Shown in pieces: positions 1 through 10,145 of a stretch of 64,000 bases of DNA; within the stretch, counting starts at the first letter, position 1; every line of letters starts with the position of its first letter. Under the pieces are notes generated by a model, which was not told the origin of the DNA, did no database searches, and saw only the letters and a program-made list of their open reading frames with translations. The position numbers were made by a program, and so were the translations under genes. Source of the stretch: Chloranthus sessilifolius (Eukaryota > Streptophyta > Magnoliopsida > Chloranthales > Chloranthaceae); the NCBI GenBank assembly GCA_021018995.1, contig CM037593.1, positions 4,988,088-5,052,087 on the forward strand. Direction: 5' to 3'.

Positions 1-206
1 GATAGGTTATAGATAATAAATGAATGTTCATAAAGTTTTTATTTTTTAAGAAGTATTCAAAAAGAAATTTAAGTCAGATGGTTTTATAAATAGATTTAAA
101 GCCAAACTTGTAGCTAAGGGCTTTCCTAGCAGGGATAGATTATGTTGATGAGGATTTCCCCGTATTAGTTATGTAAAAATTGTATTCTTAAATGAAAAAC
201 TAAAGG
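1..206 (+). pseudogene. Ty1/copia reverse transcriptase fragment (5' piece)
   Basis: Conceptual translation of about 60-170 gives a decayed copia RT segment. It contains FKAKLVAKGF followed, one frame over, by GIDYVDEDFPV, which matches the family pattern of a KARLVAKG motif and then GIDYxETFAPV. Stops and a frameshift break it. The same element resumes at 2924 after a solo LTR interrupts it, as shown by the shared orientation and the target-site duplication across the gap. It is truncated by the window edge. It is a relic with no likely function. Confidence 0.7.
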
Positions 207-1716
207 TGTAACACCCTAAAAATTTTGAACCCGAATGCACCTGGTGGGTACTCGTATACGATACCTAGAGCGATCGACACCTCGGACCATGAAACCAATC
301 ATCCTAATTGAATGATAAAATGTGTGTCTTCACTATAAAATATGTACATTAGATCGTGCAATTAATATATAGGCTCCTTGAGAGCATCTTTGGTAAAGAG
401 CTTGGTTAATAACCAAGAGGTCATGCTATCAAATCATATAGTGAGCACTAGACCTCACTCTTTGTTTTATTTTAAAACTAAGGCCCATACACCGACCTTT
501 GCCCATACATACACATGCATGCGTTTTGAGGATTCTCCCTGCCGAGCTGAAGAAACCGTGAGAAGGCCCTCTTCTCTCTTGATCTTCAAACCGTGAAATC
601 AGTCGCCGATTCCTCTCGAAATTTCTCTCTATTTCTCAAACTTCTTCACAATCTCAAACCACGATAGAGCGCGATCTCGACATTGTTCCGATCGAAGCGA
701 CAGAAAAATCAAACCATCGGACGATAGAAAGTTCGAAACGTCAATAATTCCCGATTCCGAAGGTCGTCGGCCGTGCATGCGCAAAATCTACAGAGGTAAA
801 CGTCCTTATGTTATTATGCACATCTCCATTTCATAAAATTAGGCCTAGAATCACGTGTGATTGACTCGCATGCAAAAATTTAGGAATCGAAAACATTAGA
901 AAATGTGAACACCGACGTTCCAGTTGCCAATTCTCGAAATCATCGCAAGGAAATCGTTTCATGCGAAAGATCTAATGTAGAAATTCAAATTTTCATCTTA
1001 CAACATGAAACTAGACTAAATTGAGTGTTTGGGATGGAAAATATACGAAGAATTTGAGTTTTTGGACTTAGAAGGAAAAGCAAAAGGGCAGCAAGTTCAG
1101 AGGAACTCATTGCAGCGACCCTGAAACCTCGTTGCAGCGAGATCCCTTCTAAGCCCCTCGCTGCAGTGAGAATTCCAGGCTAAATCGGCTCTAGAAAAAC
1201 TCGCTGTGCGAAGTCCGGTGCTCATCAGAGAGCTTCACCGCAGGGACTTCAAGCTCAAGAAGGTCCCCTGTTCTTGAAGGTTTGCACTTGCATCTGTTTA
1301 AGTGTGTGAGAACCTTGTTTTATGCCCAACCTTCATCATTGATAATTAGTATATGAATATGATATATTCTAGGATAAATACGGGAGACCATAGAGAGGAT
1401 CTCCGCCTCGACTCACACAATTAAATGAATCATGATTTCTGATATAGACATTAAATGAATTCGTGTTTTCTTTACGAGTCCGACATTAAGATAGAGAAAA
1501 ATCTCAATGCCCAATTATATTTTTTCGTGAATCATGATTTCTGATATAGACATTAAATGAATTCGTGTTTTTGCACTGTATTGTACATGCATGTTTGAAG
1601 CTTTAGAATGATTAAAATTTTGATATTTTGCACATAAGCATAGCATCTTGTTCTTGGCATATTGATACATTAAGTCTTTAAACTCAAAATTTCAACTCTG
1701 ATCTTATTTATGTCCT

Positions 1717-1752
<36 letters not shown>

Positions 1753-2918
1753 ATGTTTAACTTCGAGATCATGTGCAAAGAGGAGTGGAGTCTCCAAGAG
1801 AGGGGTGGAGTCCCCGGAGTTGAGACTCTGTTCCCGCTACGGGATGCTTTGACATGATATCTGTATGTGGCATTCTGATGCCACATTAGTGTAGAGGGGA
1901 GTGGAGTCTCCAAGAGAGGGGTGGAGTCCTCGGGGTTGAGACCATGTTCCTGCTACGGGATGTTTTGTTCCCGCTACGGGATACTCACACTAATGCTCTG
2001 AATTCCGATGATGTTATGTGCTCAGTGTGCTTTGCTCTCTGATATGTTTGTTCTCCGATGTACTTTGTTTCCTTGACACTTTGTGCTCTATTCTGATTCC
2101 TTGATTCGATATGCGTTTGTTCCATATATAACCTGCATCATGATATGACATGTTTTAAAATAAAATATTCAGTTAAATGCTTGCATGTATATTTGTCAAG
2201 AATATGAAATTTAAATCGTTTTCAAATTCATGCATCAGTTCTATGAGATAGTGTGGTAAAAATGTGATTTAACATTATTTTTCTCCTTACTAAGCTTGGA
2301 TTGTAGGTCATCCCTCGACTATATGTCATAACTGCAGGTGTAGAATCGGAAGAAGATCTAGAACAAGAAGAGGATTCCGACTACAATCCCGAAGAGGAGG
2401 AAGAACTATCCGAGGAGCTCTTCCCTTGACCAACTATTCTAGTTTCGGACATAGTGTGGGCTGTTGTATTGTTGATACTTGGTATAGTTTTTGGATTAAA
2501 TATTTTGTATAATTTTGCATAATTATAAATCATTGTTTAGGTGATGGTCGGTCATCACCGGTGGTCTGTATAGTTTTAAGTTAGATTGTAGAATGATGAA
2601 AATCTTTTGTATAATGTCATGTGTTTGCCGCTTTGCTTCCACACATATGTGAAATTACCGAATGCTTGATAGCCTGATCTTTCCGATTATCCACTTAGGG
2701 GAAGATCAAGTTGTCATAAATGTATTAAAGCATCCGATACCAAGGAAAACTGTGTCCTACTATCTAACGGCACAGATTTTTGGGTAAGGGAATCCAGGCT
2801 GTCTCAAGTGATATCAAAGCACGTTGATACCAAAAGAATTATGCATGGGATTATGATGTATGATCTCACGGTTCGGTTTTCCCAAGTGTCCACGCATGGG
2901 GAAAATCGGGCTATGACA
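207..2918 (+). mobile_element. Solo LTR (2.7 kb) of an LTR retrotransposon, with 5-bp TSD
   Basis: The element starts TGTAACACCC and ends GGGCTATGACA, so it has the TG...CA ends of an LTR. It is flanked by a perfect 5-bp duplication, aaagg, at 202-206 and 2919-2923. No gag, pol or second LTR is present, so it is a solo LTR left by LTR-LTR recombination. It carries a direct repeat of about 45 bp (1426-1470 and 1528-1573, spacing 102 bp), a 116-bp tandem duplication starting near 1781 and 1897, a (TA)n tract at 1721-1749 and an acidic open stretch at 2336-2428. It is inserted into the copia element of 1-4250 and so is younger. The superfamily is not provable from the LTR alone; the length favours Ty3/gypsy. 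Confidence 0.85.
1781..1990. repeat. 116-bp tandem duplication inside the solo LTR
   Basis: The motif gtggagtctccaagagaggg begins at 1785 and again at 1901. Both copies are followed by a block ending in 'cccgctacgggatg'. The second copy carries an additional short duplication of that end. The duplication is internal to the LTR and probably arose before or soon after insertion. Confidence 0.8.
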
Positions 2919-3088
2919 AAAGGAGTTCATTTATATAAAACAACCATAATGCTTTAAAATCAAAGGGCAAGATAATAAAGTATGTTAGTTAAAAAATTCC
3001 TTGTACGAACTAAAATAATCTTCATGATGTTAAAAAAAATCCTTGTATGAACTAAAAAAACCTAATATTTGGCACTTCACAATGTTAT

Positions 3089-3092
<4 letters not shown>

Positions 3093-3141
<49 letters not shown>
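3093..3141. repeat. (TA)n microsatellite
   Basis: An uninterrupted run of TA dinucleotides, about 49 bp, directly adjoins the hairpin at 3151-3216. Similar runs recur across the window, often at the edge of an element. Confidence 0.9.
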
Positions 3142-3143
<2 letters not shown>

Positions 3144-3150
3144 AATGAAG

Positions 3151-3216
3151 ATCATTGGCTGCATGTCATATAAAGTTGACTTTTTAAGTCACTTGATATG
3201 ACATGCAGCCAATGAT
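3151..3216. repeat. Hairpin with perfect 21-bp arms
   Basis: Arm 3151-3171 is the exact reverse complement of 3196-3216, with a 24-nt spacer that can itself pair partly. It may be a tiny MITE (it sits beside a TA tract, so a TA target cannot be excluded) or a small-RNA hairpin. Nothing in the sequence separates these options. No coding role is visible. Confidence 0.75.
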
Positions 3217-4250
3217 TACTAGTCATAGAATTATATTTCATTACTCAAGTGAGAAGATCATTAATTCATTAGGTATATATATATATTGAAGAGTGGGAGT
3301 GCTTCTACTATATTGTTTTATATATAGGTAACATACTTTTAGTAGCGAATGACTTGTGAATGATCAAAGAAACCAATGCTTGACTTAGTTTTCAACTTAA
3401 GATGAAAGATATGTATAAAGCATATTTCACTATTAGTATTAAGATTACTAGAAGAAGCTCTAGGACATTTTGTTCTAGTCAAGAAAGGTACATCGACACC
3501 ATTTTCAAAAAAATTCCAATGAAAAATTGGATTCATAGTCGATTTCTGTACGAAAAAGTTTAAAATTGAGTAAGCGTAGTTGTCCATCAAATGGATAAGA
3601 CAGTTTGAATGTTTCTTATGCTCATTCTATTAGAGACTTGATGTATGCTATGTTATGTACAAAATCAGATCTCGGTTTTACGGTAGGTCTTGTTAGTAGA
3701 TATCAATGTAACCCATTTGTTAAACATTTGTATGTAGTAAAAAAATTATAGAGATATCCAAAGGGAATTAAACATCTTAAATTATATTTTCAAGGTGATA
3801 AGCATGAGATTCTAAGATATTCAGATGCTAATTATGCTAGGGATAGAGGTGATGAAAAATTTATTTTAGTTTTTAGTTTTCTTGTTGGACGTGTTGTTTA
3901 ATGATCAAGTAAGAAATAGGGATATGTTGCTTGACAAACTCAAGAATTCGAGTATGTGGCTTGTAGTAAGTTTATCCTTATGTCATTTGTATAAAACTCT
4001 TTATAGAGAATATGAAGCATAGGAAAATCGACATGCTTGTTTACATGCATTTTGATAATATAATTGCAATTAAATTAATTGAAAGTGGAGCACATTAAAG
4101 TGTAATATCATTACATTCAAGATGTAGTGGAGAAGGTAGAAGTAATTTACCTTTAGTTGATATAATCATTGCCCCTCTAACTAATGGTGTAAATGCGAGG
4201 TTGTTTTCAAAGCATATTGGTTTGATGAGACTTAAGGATACCTAAGTCGA

Positions 4251-4697
4251 TTAATTTTAAAGAACTTAGTAATTTATTATGATTGATTAACTCCGTAATT
4301 GACGTGTAAATTATCATGAATTGTTTTGATAATGATTCATTAAAAGCGCAATTGACGTGTACAGTTTCATGATACAAACATTTTATCGTGATGGATAGAA
4401 ATCACATTTTGCGTGTAAAACCTTATGATTAGGATGTGTTTAAAGAAGATAATCCAAGAGTGGTTAAGGCCTTATAAAATGTTATGCCATTAATAGCCAA
4501 GTAGGAGATGTTAGCACGTGCGGCATAATATTGATTATGTTCTGACTGAAAATGAGTTTTCAATGACATCTCTAATATGAAAAGTTGCAATTGGCAACAT
4601 CAAATCCAAGCACTTCAATGTGACCCCAATGCTAGAGATGAACAAAAGTCCCTATTAAAGTAGTTAGATCACATAGTTTTAGTACACTACTTTAGTG
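4251..4697. other. Non-coding spacer, no recognisable feature
   Basis: AT-rich sequence follows the copia relic. It repeats the phrase 'taattgacgtgta' at short intervals (about 4300 and 4350), which could be residual LTR sequence. No ORF, RNA gene or element boundary could be supported. Confidence 0.5.
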
Positions 4698-5085
4698 TAG
4701 GGTAGGGTTGCACATAAAAATTGAAACCCTAAAATTGACAGAAAACCGAGCCTTCCGAACAAGCCCGAATCGGATGGAAAACTGACATCGGACCGAACCA
4801 GGCTGAAAATCGACACCGGACCAAACCGATTTGGTTTCAATTTTGGTAACTAAAAATCGAAAATCGGGCGAAGAGGGTGAAAAAACCAACAAAAATAAAA
4901 AAATTTAAAAAATATAAAGAAAAATTGAAAACTGAACCGATTGAAACCAAAATCAGATTGATTTCGAATGGGGGGGTGTGAAAAGATCGGTTAACCGAAA
5001 TTAAAAAGTTTCGTTTAGGGTTTGATTTTGTAGAAATGAATCTGAAAATTTTTTATCGGTTTAGTTAACAGAATCTGCACCCTTA
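4698..5085. mobile_element. hAT-type MITE (388 bp)
   Basis: The left end reads TAGGGTAGGGTTGCAC and the right end, reversed, TAAGGGTGCAGA, so the termini are inverted and related. The flanks form an 8-bp duplication with one mismatch: ctttagtg (4690-4697) and gtttagtg (5086-5093). An 8-bp TSD is typical of the hAT superfamily. The interior is rich in 'aaccgaa/ttcggt' motifs in both orientations and codes for nothing. Its right end lies 120 bp upstream of the tRNA gene, so it bounds the promoter region of the membralin gene. Confidence 0.7.
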
Positions 5086-5205
5086 GTTTAGTGTCACTTT
5101 GGCGATTTGAATTGGTAAAAAAAGTCCACCACGTAATTCAAAAAGTGGTAGCTAATTGAAAAAAGTAAGGATAATATTAAGTTAAAAATAGCTATTCACA
5201 AAAAT

Positions 5206-5210
5206 GCGGG

Positions 5211-5253
<43 letters not shown>

Positions 5254-5278
5254 GCGTGTTCGATCCACGCTCACCGCA
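5206..5278 (+). tRNA. tRNA-Phe (GAA)
   Basis: A complete 73-nt cloverleaf with no intron. The acceptor stem GCGGGGA pairs with TCACCGC near the 3' end, allowing wobble. The D-arm box (TAGCTCAGTTGGGAGAGC) and T-arm box (GTTCGATCC) match the pol III A and B boxes. The anticodon stem TCAGA/TCTGA encloses loop CTGAAGA, with anticodon GAA at 5239-5241. The discriminator base is A. It reads UUC/UUU codons. It lies on the same strand as, and 159 bp before, the membralin start codon. All stems pair, so it looks functional. Confidence 0.96.
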
Positions 5279-5288
5279 CATAAATTGA

Positions 5289-5293
5289 TTTTT
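5289..5293 (+). terminator. RNA polymerase III terminator
   Basis: A TTTTT run starts 10 nt after the tRNA 3' end, the usual pol III stop signal. It should end tRNA transcription before the membralin 5' leader. Confidence 0.75.
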
Positions 5294-5437
5294 AATTTCA
5301 CTTTTATAACTTATTCAAAGTTACGCCCATCAAAACTGACCCGAATAAAAAGTCAGCTGTCAAAACTCTCTCTCTCTCTTACTCGTTCTCTCTCTAAAAC
5401 CCCTGGACTTCTGAACAAGCTCTCAAAACACAGTGAA
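5294..5437 (+). promoter_or_regulatory. Short membralin promoter and leader with CT-rich tract
   Basis: Only 144 bp separate the pol III terminator from the membralin ATG. The stretch contains a pyrimidine tract (ctctctctctct, about 5368-5398) of the kind common in plant core promoters and 5' leaders. The transcription start cannot be placed. Any pol II promoter must lie within or across the tRNA gene, or between it and the MITE that ends at 5085. Confidence 0.4.
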
Positions 5438-5602
5438 ATGGATCCAGAGCAGACCTTCCTCCGTGTTCACGCGCGTATGTCGGGCATGCTATCTAGGTTG
5501 CTGACGCCGAGAATCAGATCGTCTCTCGAGTTCATATTCTTCGTCGTAGCCGTCGCGTTGTTCGGTTTATTGGTCGTAATGCACACCAATTTCGTCCAAC
5601 AA
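5438..5602 (+). CDS. membralin: Membralin (TMEM259 family), coding exon 1
   Basis: This exon encodes residues 1-55, starting MDPEQTFLRVHARMSGM and ending NFVQQ. The start is chosen because MDPEQTF is the expected plant membralin N-terminus and upstream in-frame codons look like leader. Residues about 30-52 (LEFIFFVVAVALFGLLVV) form a hydrophobic membrane segment. The donor is CAACAA|GTACTC and the exon ends in phase 0. Membralins are multi-pass ER membrane proteins; in animals the protein works with an ER-associated degradation ligase. A role in plant ER protein turnover is inference from the family. Confidence 0.88.
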
Positions 5603-5632
5603 GTACTCTTACTTACTTTTCGTACTTCTTAT

Positions 5633-6000
5633 TGATTTCTTTCGAATTCTTAAAATTGAGATTCGTTTGAAGACCCTGATCAGTTTGATGTGTGGTTCGT
5701 GGTGTATAATTGGATTTTTGATTGAATATAAAGTAGGTTGGTTGGATCGAATGGATGAATGTTCCGTGTTTCTTCTATGTTGAAATCAGTTGAAGAGATT
5801 GCTGTTATAGACTGGAATTCTTTTTGATTTCTTTCGGATTCTTAAAGCTGTGATTAATTCGGTTTTAGATTCTGATTAGTTTGATGTGTGGATCATGTTG
5901 TATAATTGGCTTTATGATTGAATATAAAGTCGGTTGGATCGAATCGTTGAGTGTTTGCGTTTTAAATATTGTTGAAATCAGTTTAAGAGATTTTAGTCAT
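5633..6000. repeat. 192-bp imperfect tandem duplication at the start of intron 1
   Basis: The block starting 'tgatttctttcg' at 5633 recurs at 5825. Both copies contain 'gtttgatgtgtgg', 'gtataattgg', 'gattgaatataaagt' and 'gttgaaatcagtt' in the same order. The copies have diverged. It lies 30 bp from the exon 1 donor, where intron-mediated enhancement elements often occur in plants; such a role here is speculative. Confidence 0.8.
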
Positions 6001-6684
6001 GTACTCGAATTATGAATCCTCATGTTGATATCTTTAATTTTATTTTGAGATAATGGCTCCTGACCGGCATTAATTTAAACACCATTTTCGTGTTTAAATG
6101 ATCTTACAGTATTCAATTAGAATTTTGTTCTTATACCATTAAAGTGTGGTTTACTATTATGCCACATGGCATACTTTTGTGATCAATCTAAACTGTCCAA
6201 GTGACAATCCATCATTGGAATTGGAATGTCTTATCCAAAAAATCATCACTATAAGTAGATGTGATCCATCCGATTCGTGAACTTTAATATCATCCATTAA
6301 GATTAAGAACAACGGTTGGTATTCAAGTGCACAAATCGAATAGTTCAAATCTTTAAAAAATTGTGAATTTTGGACTCATTTCCCTCCAACATATGATCTA
6401 TTATTACTTTGACGGTATTGATTATAGACATCTTAAACCATTAAGGGTGTAAGAACATTTAAATACCATTTTAATGTTTAATGACAATCTACAGAGTCAA
6501 GTCCTTTATTTTTATGTTCATTTTTTTTAACTACAAACATATTTATCTCCAAAAAAAAAAGCTACGAACATTTATAAGCATCACTAAAATCTACAAAAAA
6601 TGTAAATTTTAATTTTCAAGCGTGATTTATTTATTTTTGAGAGTAGCACCTATATAGGAAAAAAATACTGAATGTTGCTTGAGG

Positions 6685-6900
6685 TGGTTTGGATATGTTC
6701 GTTGAAAGCCGGAAGCAAACCCTGTACGAAGAGTTGAGACACTACATGCACAAGGACGTAGGAGAAAAGGAAGTTGTAAGAAGGGATTTGAAAGATTGCG
6801 AAGTTACAGAGAGCTTAGCACTAATTAGAAATGGGTAGAGAAATAGGATTCGCAAAGCTGACCCCCAAATTGATTGGATAAGGCTCTGATGATGAAGTGC
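6685..6900 (+). pseudogene. RTE-type LINE 3' fragment
   Basis: Translation near 6685-6760 gives WFGYVR-like and PVRRVETLHAQGRRRKGSCK-like residues. These match the C-terminal end of RTE-clade reverse transcriptases. The piece ends with 'gctgacccccaaattgattgg...aaggctctgatgatgaag', the typical RTE 3' end with a short GATGAT tail. It is 5'-truncated and broken. Confidence 0.7.
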
Positions 6901-7109
6901 GACTTATTTGTTTCTTATCTTCGTAGAGTAGAATGATGAATCCACATATTTGATTTGCTTTAGTTTGATTGATACTGTTTGAAAAGAGTGGGTATTTTAA
7001 TTTTTAAGCACCATTTTGTTGTAAAATTCACATTTTTTTTTTATAGATTTAAGTGATGGTTATAAATATTGTAGGTGATTTATATATATTTTTTATATGT
7101 AGCTGAAAT

Positions 7110-7480
7110 TAGAGAAAGAAATAATCACAAATGCCCACCTCTTTACAAATTATGTCATGATTGTCAACTTATTACGCCAAGTGGCACGTGTTTTTGAGCA
7201 ATCCAAGTCATCAAGATGGTAGCTGGCATATTGAACTAAAGTGGACCTAAAAATCACACTCATTGGGGGATCTAAACCGTCCGATCTATACTCTCTAAAA
7301 TGAATGGTAGTTCATTTTTTAAGGGTTCAAACTAAAGTGCACAAATCTGATGGTTCGAATCCTCTAATAGATGTACGTTTTATCTGAGACACTTATCAAT
7401 GATTTGCTGCTAATTGAACCACTTGGATTGATCAAACATGTGTGGGGGATGGTCATGGCACAATCTATTTAAAGGTGGTC
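7110..7480. mobile_element. MITE-like element with imperfect inverted arms
   Basis: Segment 7185-7208 and the reverse complement of 7421-7444 match at most positions; both contain a 10-bp core, caatccaagt, or its complement. The interior has short phrases shared with 6155-6350. No clear TSD was found, so the boundaries are approximate and the superfamily is unknown. Confidence 0.4.
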
Positions 7481-8332
7481 ATAGCAGTCACTCTCTTCGA
7501 GAAAATATTTGTCAATTTGAGTACAAATTAACATTTAATTTGACAAAAATCAATGCCCTCGGATCAAGCACACACACTGTTGATGAAACTACCTCTAACA
7601 ATTTGATACTAACTATTTAACCTTCCAGATCGAAGGAAATCTCTATTTGATAATTCCCGAGAATACAACTGAAATTTGAGCAATCGCTTGGATAATTTTC
7701 CCCAATTTCGTCTCATGAACAGATCATAAACAAAAGCTTAGGCAGCAATCAGATTGAAGATCCCTATGTGCATACGTCGAATAGAGATTTAATACAAGAG
7801 TGAGATTTTTATTCAATCATTTAAAACAGTCACAAAAAATATCCGCACCTAATCCGTAAGTCGTAACGGTCGTGGATCAAAGCTAGCTGTAGATAATGAA
7901 AATTGAAAAGAGACGTGGTATATACTTTTCCAAAAATCACAATGTTGTGAGCTTAAAAAATTACCTAATATCTAATTGAATAAAATTAAGAAGACCTAAC
8001 TTCTGCTTGTGCCTCACAATTCGCCCATCTGAATTTCAGCACGAATTGAAGCCAACTTCCAAGATTCTAGAATAATATGTGATGTGAATGGTAGTGCGAA
8101 TTTTATAGTGAACTATGCAATCTCTGGATCTGAACTAGAGTGAAACGTGGTCTAGGATGTCAAAACCCAGAAAATTAGTCAGTGAGATGGTCCTAAGAGC
8201 AATATAACAATAGGGGATCCAACTCCTATTAGACTGGGATTGTGAAATTGTTTCTATACCGTAGAATTTTTTCAGATTCAATAAACTACAAGTAATATAA
8301 AATTGTGTATCTACTCCTACTTCCATTACGAT

Positions 8333-8879
8333 CAAGGGTCAAAATCTCGGATTACTGATATGTACCGGCCGATACATTGAATGTATCACTGATACATTGA
8401 CTCAATGTATTGGATGGTATATATATATAATTTTTTTTTTCAAAACAATCTGAAAAAATAAAAAAATGTAAATTATTTATTTAAAATATATTCATTTTTT
8501 AAAAGGAATGTACCTATTTTTTTTTAATATTTTTGAGCTTTGTACCTAATTTTTTATATTTTTACGTAGGCATTCTTAGCTACCAGATGGGAATGAAGAA
8601 GAGGAGACAAGAAGAGGAAGATACAATGAGGAGAGAAAAGCACTAAAGAAAAGACAAGAAAAGGCTCACGGTCTATTTCTAGTAAAAAGGGGGCTCGATA
8701 CATTCACTGTATCGTCCGATACATTGAAAATTTCATTGTATTACCCAGTACGACTGGTACATTGGCCATACCAGGCTATACAGTGTATGATACTTGGCTG
8801 GGCGAGTCCCAGCCAATGTATCGTAATGAAGCTGGCCGATACCGGTACGTACCGGTAGCGGCCGCGATTTTGACCCATG
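8333..8879. mobile_element. hAT MITE of the hAT-B family (547 bp)
   Basis: The ends are CAAGGGTCAAAATCTCGG on the left and the complement of CATGGGTCAAAATCGCGG on the right. They are flanked by a perfect 8-bp TSD, attacgat (8325-8332 and 8880-8887). The interior carries the palindromic 'gatacattgaatgtatc' motifs near 8372-8410 and 8697-8745 seen at the ends of the coding hAT at 31278-37001, which makes this a likely non-autonomous derivative. It encodes nothing. Confidence 0.88.
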
Positions 8880-9327
8880 ATTACGATCGTAATAATTAAT
8901 AAAGGCATCAAAATGCAAAACTACCTTATAATACATAATGCACTCCCATCTAATAATTTGGAAATTTTAATAATAAAAATAGATATAAATAGTTTTTGTT
9001 TGTATATTTCTTCTGTTCATTGTTATTACTTACTTAATATTGCTTCAGGTTAATTCAGATGATTGTTCCTTCCATGGTTGATATCTTAATATTTCTATAA
9101 TGCTGCAGCTTCTAAGTTAACGAGAATGAATCTTGAATTTTGTGTTGAAATCAATTGTTCTTTTAAGAAAGGATAGGATTTGCAAGATCCGGTGACTGGT
9201 TTCCAACTGCTGTACATGATTTTCAAGTTTAATTTAACACTTACAATCGTAAATGCCATAGATTATTGAATTATATCATAGAATTTCTTTGCAACATACT
9301 TCAACCACTGACTGTGTCATTCTCTAT

Positions 9328-9748
9328 GGCTGCGTATGGCATTGCTCTTTGGTAGCCACTGCCATGGCAGAGCTCACCTGCTTTAGCAGGTTACCATCCT
9401 CTTTGTTAACATCCCGGTACCTGCTTTAGCAGGTACCCCTTCTCCTTGATAACTCCTTGCATAGCAAGATTTTATGCATGATTTACCTGTTTAGCAGTTC
9501 TACCCCCCTCTCTACTCACTCCTTGTCAGAGCTGATTTTATTTGCTCTGATAGGGAGCTAATCGAGAGGAGGGTAGAACTGCTAGTGCAGGTAAATCATG
9601 CATAAAATCTTGCTATGCAAGGAGTTATCAAGGAGAAGGGGTACCTGCTAAAGCAGGTACTGGGATGTTAACAAAGAGGATGGTAACCTGCTAAAGCAGG
9701 TGAGCTCTGCTATGGCAGGGCTACCAAAGAGCAATGCCATACGCAGCC
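9328..9748. mobile_element. Long foldback element (about 420 bp)
   Basis: Two arms of about 200 bp are inverted copies with roughly ten mismatches by eye. The ends pair as ggctgcgtatggcattgctc against its complement at 9729-9748. The loop is 'tgattttattt' between CAGAGC and GCTCTG. Each arm contains smaller palindromes such as acctgctttagcaggt (twice per arm) and cttgcatagcaag, so a transcript would fold into a hairpin with side hairpins. The terminal GGCTGCGT resembles Tourist/Harbinger-type plant MITEs. The flanks read 'tat' on both sides, but the TA-rich context makes the TSD ambiguous. It lies in intron 1 and would be transcribed with the gene. Confidence 0.88.
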
Positions 9749-10025
9749 TATATATATGTGTGTGTGTGTGTGTGTACGTATTTATATAATCCTGTGTAAC
9801 ACCTCTTGTCCATGTCTGACTGACATACATGTTCATGCATTCGAAGAGACCTTAAAGCTTTCTCTGACAAAATTTCGAAGTTATCATTTAGAATAGTCGG
9901 CTGATGCATCTGATATTTCTCTCTGTGAACCTTACATGTTTATTATTTCTGCTTGGTTTTATGGTTCCTTCTAATAGCTTACTAACCATTTGAACGGTAT
10001 TATAATGATTCTTTTGCATGAAAAG

Positions 10026-10085
10026 CCTGGCTGTTCAAGTGAATTTTCTGGAGTTGATATAGCAGCTCACATTGTTCAAATCAAG
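10026..10085 (+). CDS. membralin: Membralin, coding exon 2
   Basis: Sixty nucleotides encode residues 56-75 (PGCSSEFSGVDIAAHIVQIK). The acceptor is GAAAAG| and the donor AAG|GTATGC. Phase 0 at both ends fits exon 1 exactly. In membralins this short segment follows the first membrane helix and starts the large luminal region. It would be missed by ORF scanning because of its length. Confidence 0.85.
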
Positions 10086-10101
10086 GTATGCTATCTGACT
10101 A

Positions 10102-10145
<44 letters not shown>

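Larger units (their letters stand above)
2924..4250 (+). pseudogene. Ty1/copia RT C-terminus and RNase H (3' piece)
   Basis: This continues the copia element of 1-206. Broken frames on the plus strand read SQERYIDTIFKK near 3480, then a block ending SDLGFTVGLVSRYQ near 3665-3710, YSDANYARD near 3820-3850 and EYVACSKFI near 3950. These correspond to the conserved end of copia RT and the start of RNase H. Frameshifts and stops occur throughout. A (TA)n tract and a short hairpin (3093-3216) sit inside. It is a dead element; no 3' LTR was identified with confidence after 4250. Confidence 0.75.
5603..10025 (+). other. Membralin intron 1 (4.4 kb)
   Basis: GT-AG intron, from donor GTACTC to acceptor ...GAAAAG, phase 0. 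It contains a 192-bp tandem duplication next to the donor, an RTE 3' fragment, a MITE-like inverted repeat, a hAT-B-family MITE and a 420-bp foldback, each listed separately. The remaining stretches (6001-6684, 7481-8324 and 8888-9327) are AT-rich with no coding signal. The block 6040-6480 shares phrases with 7110-7480 (for example 'gtgcacaaatc') and is probably an older copy of the same element family. Confidence 0.85.
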
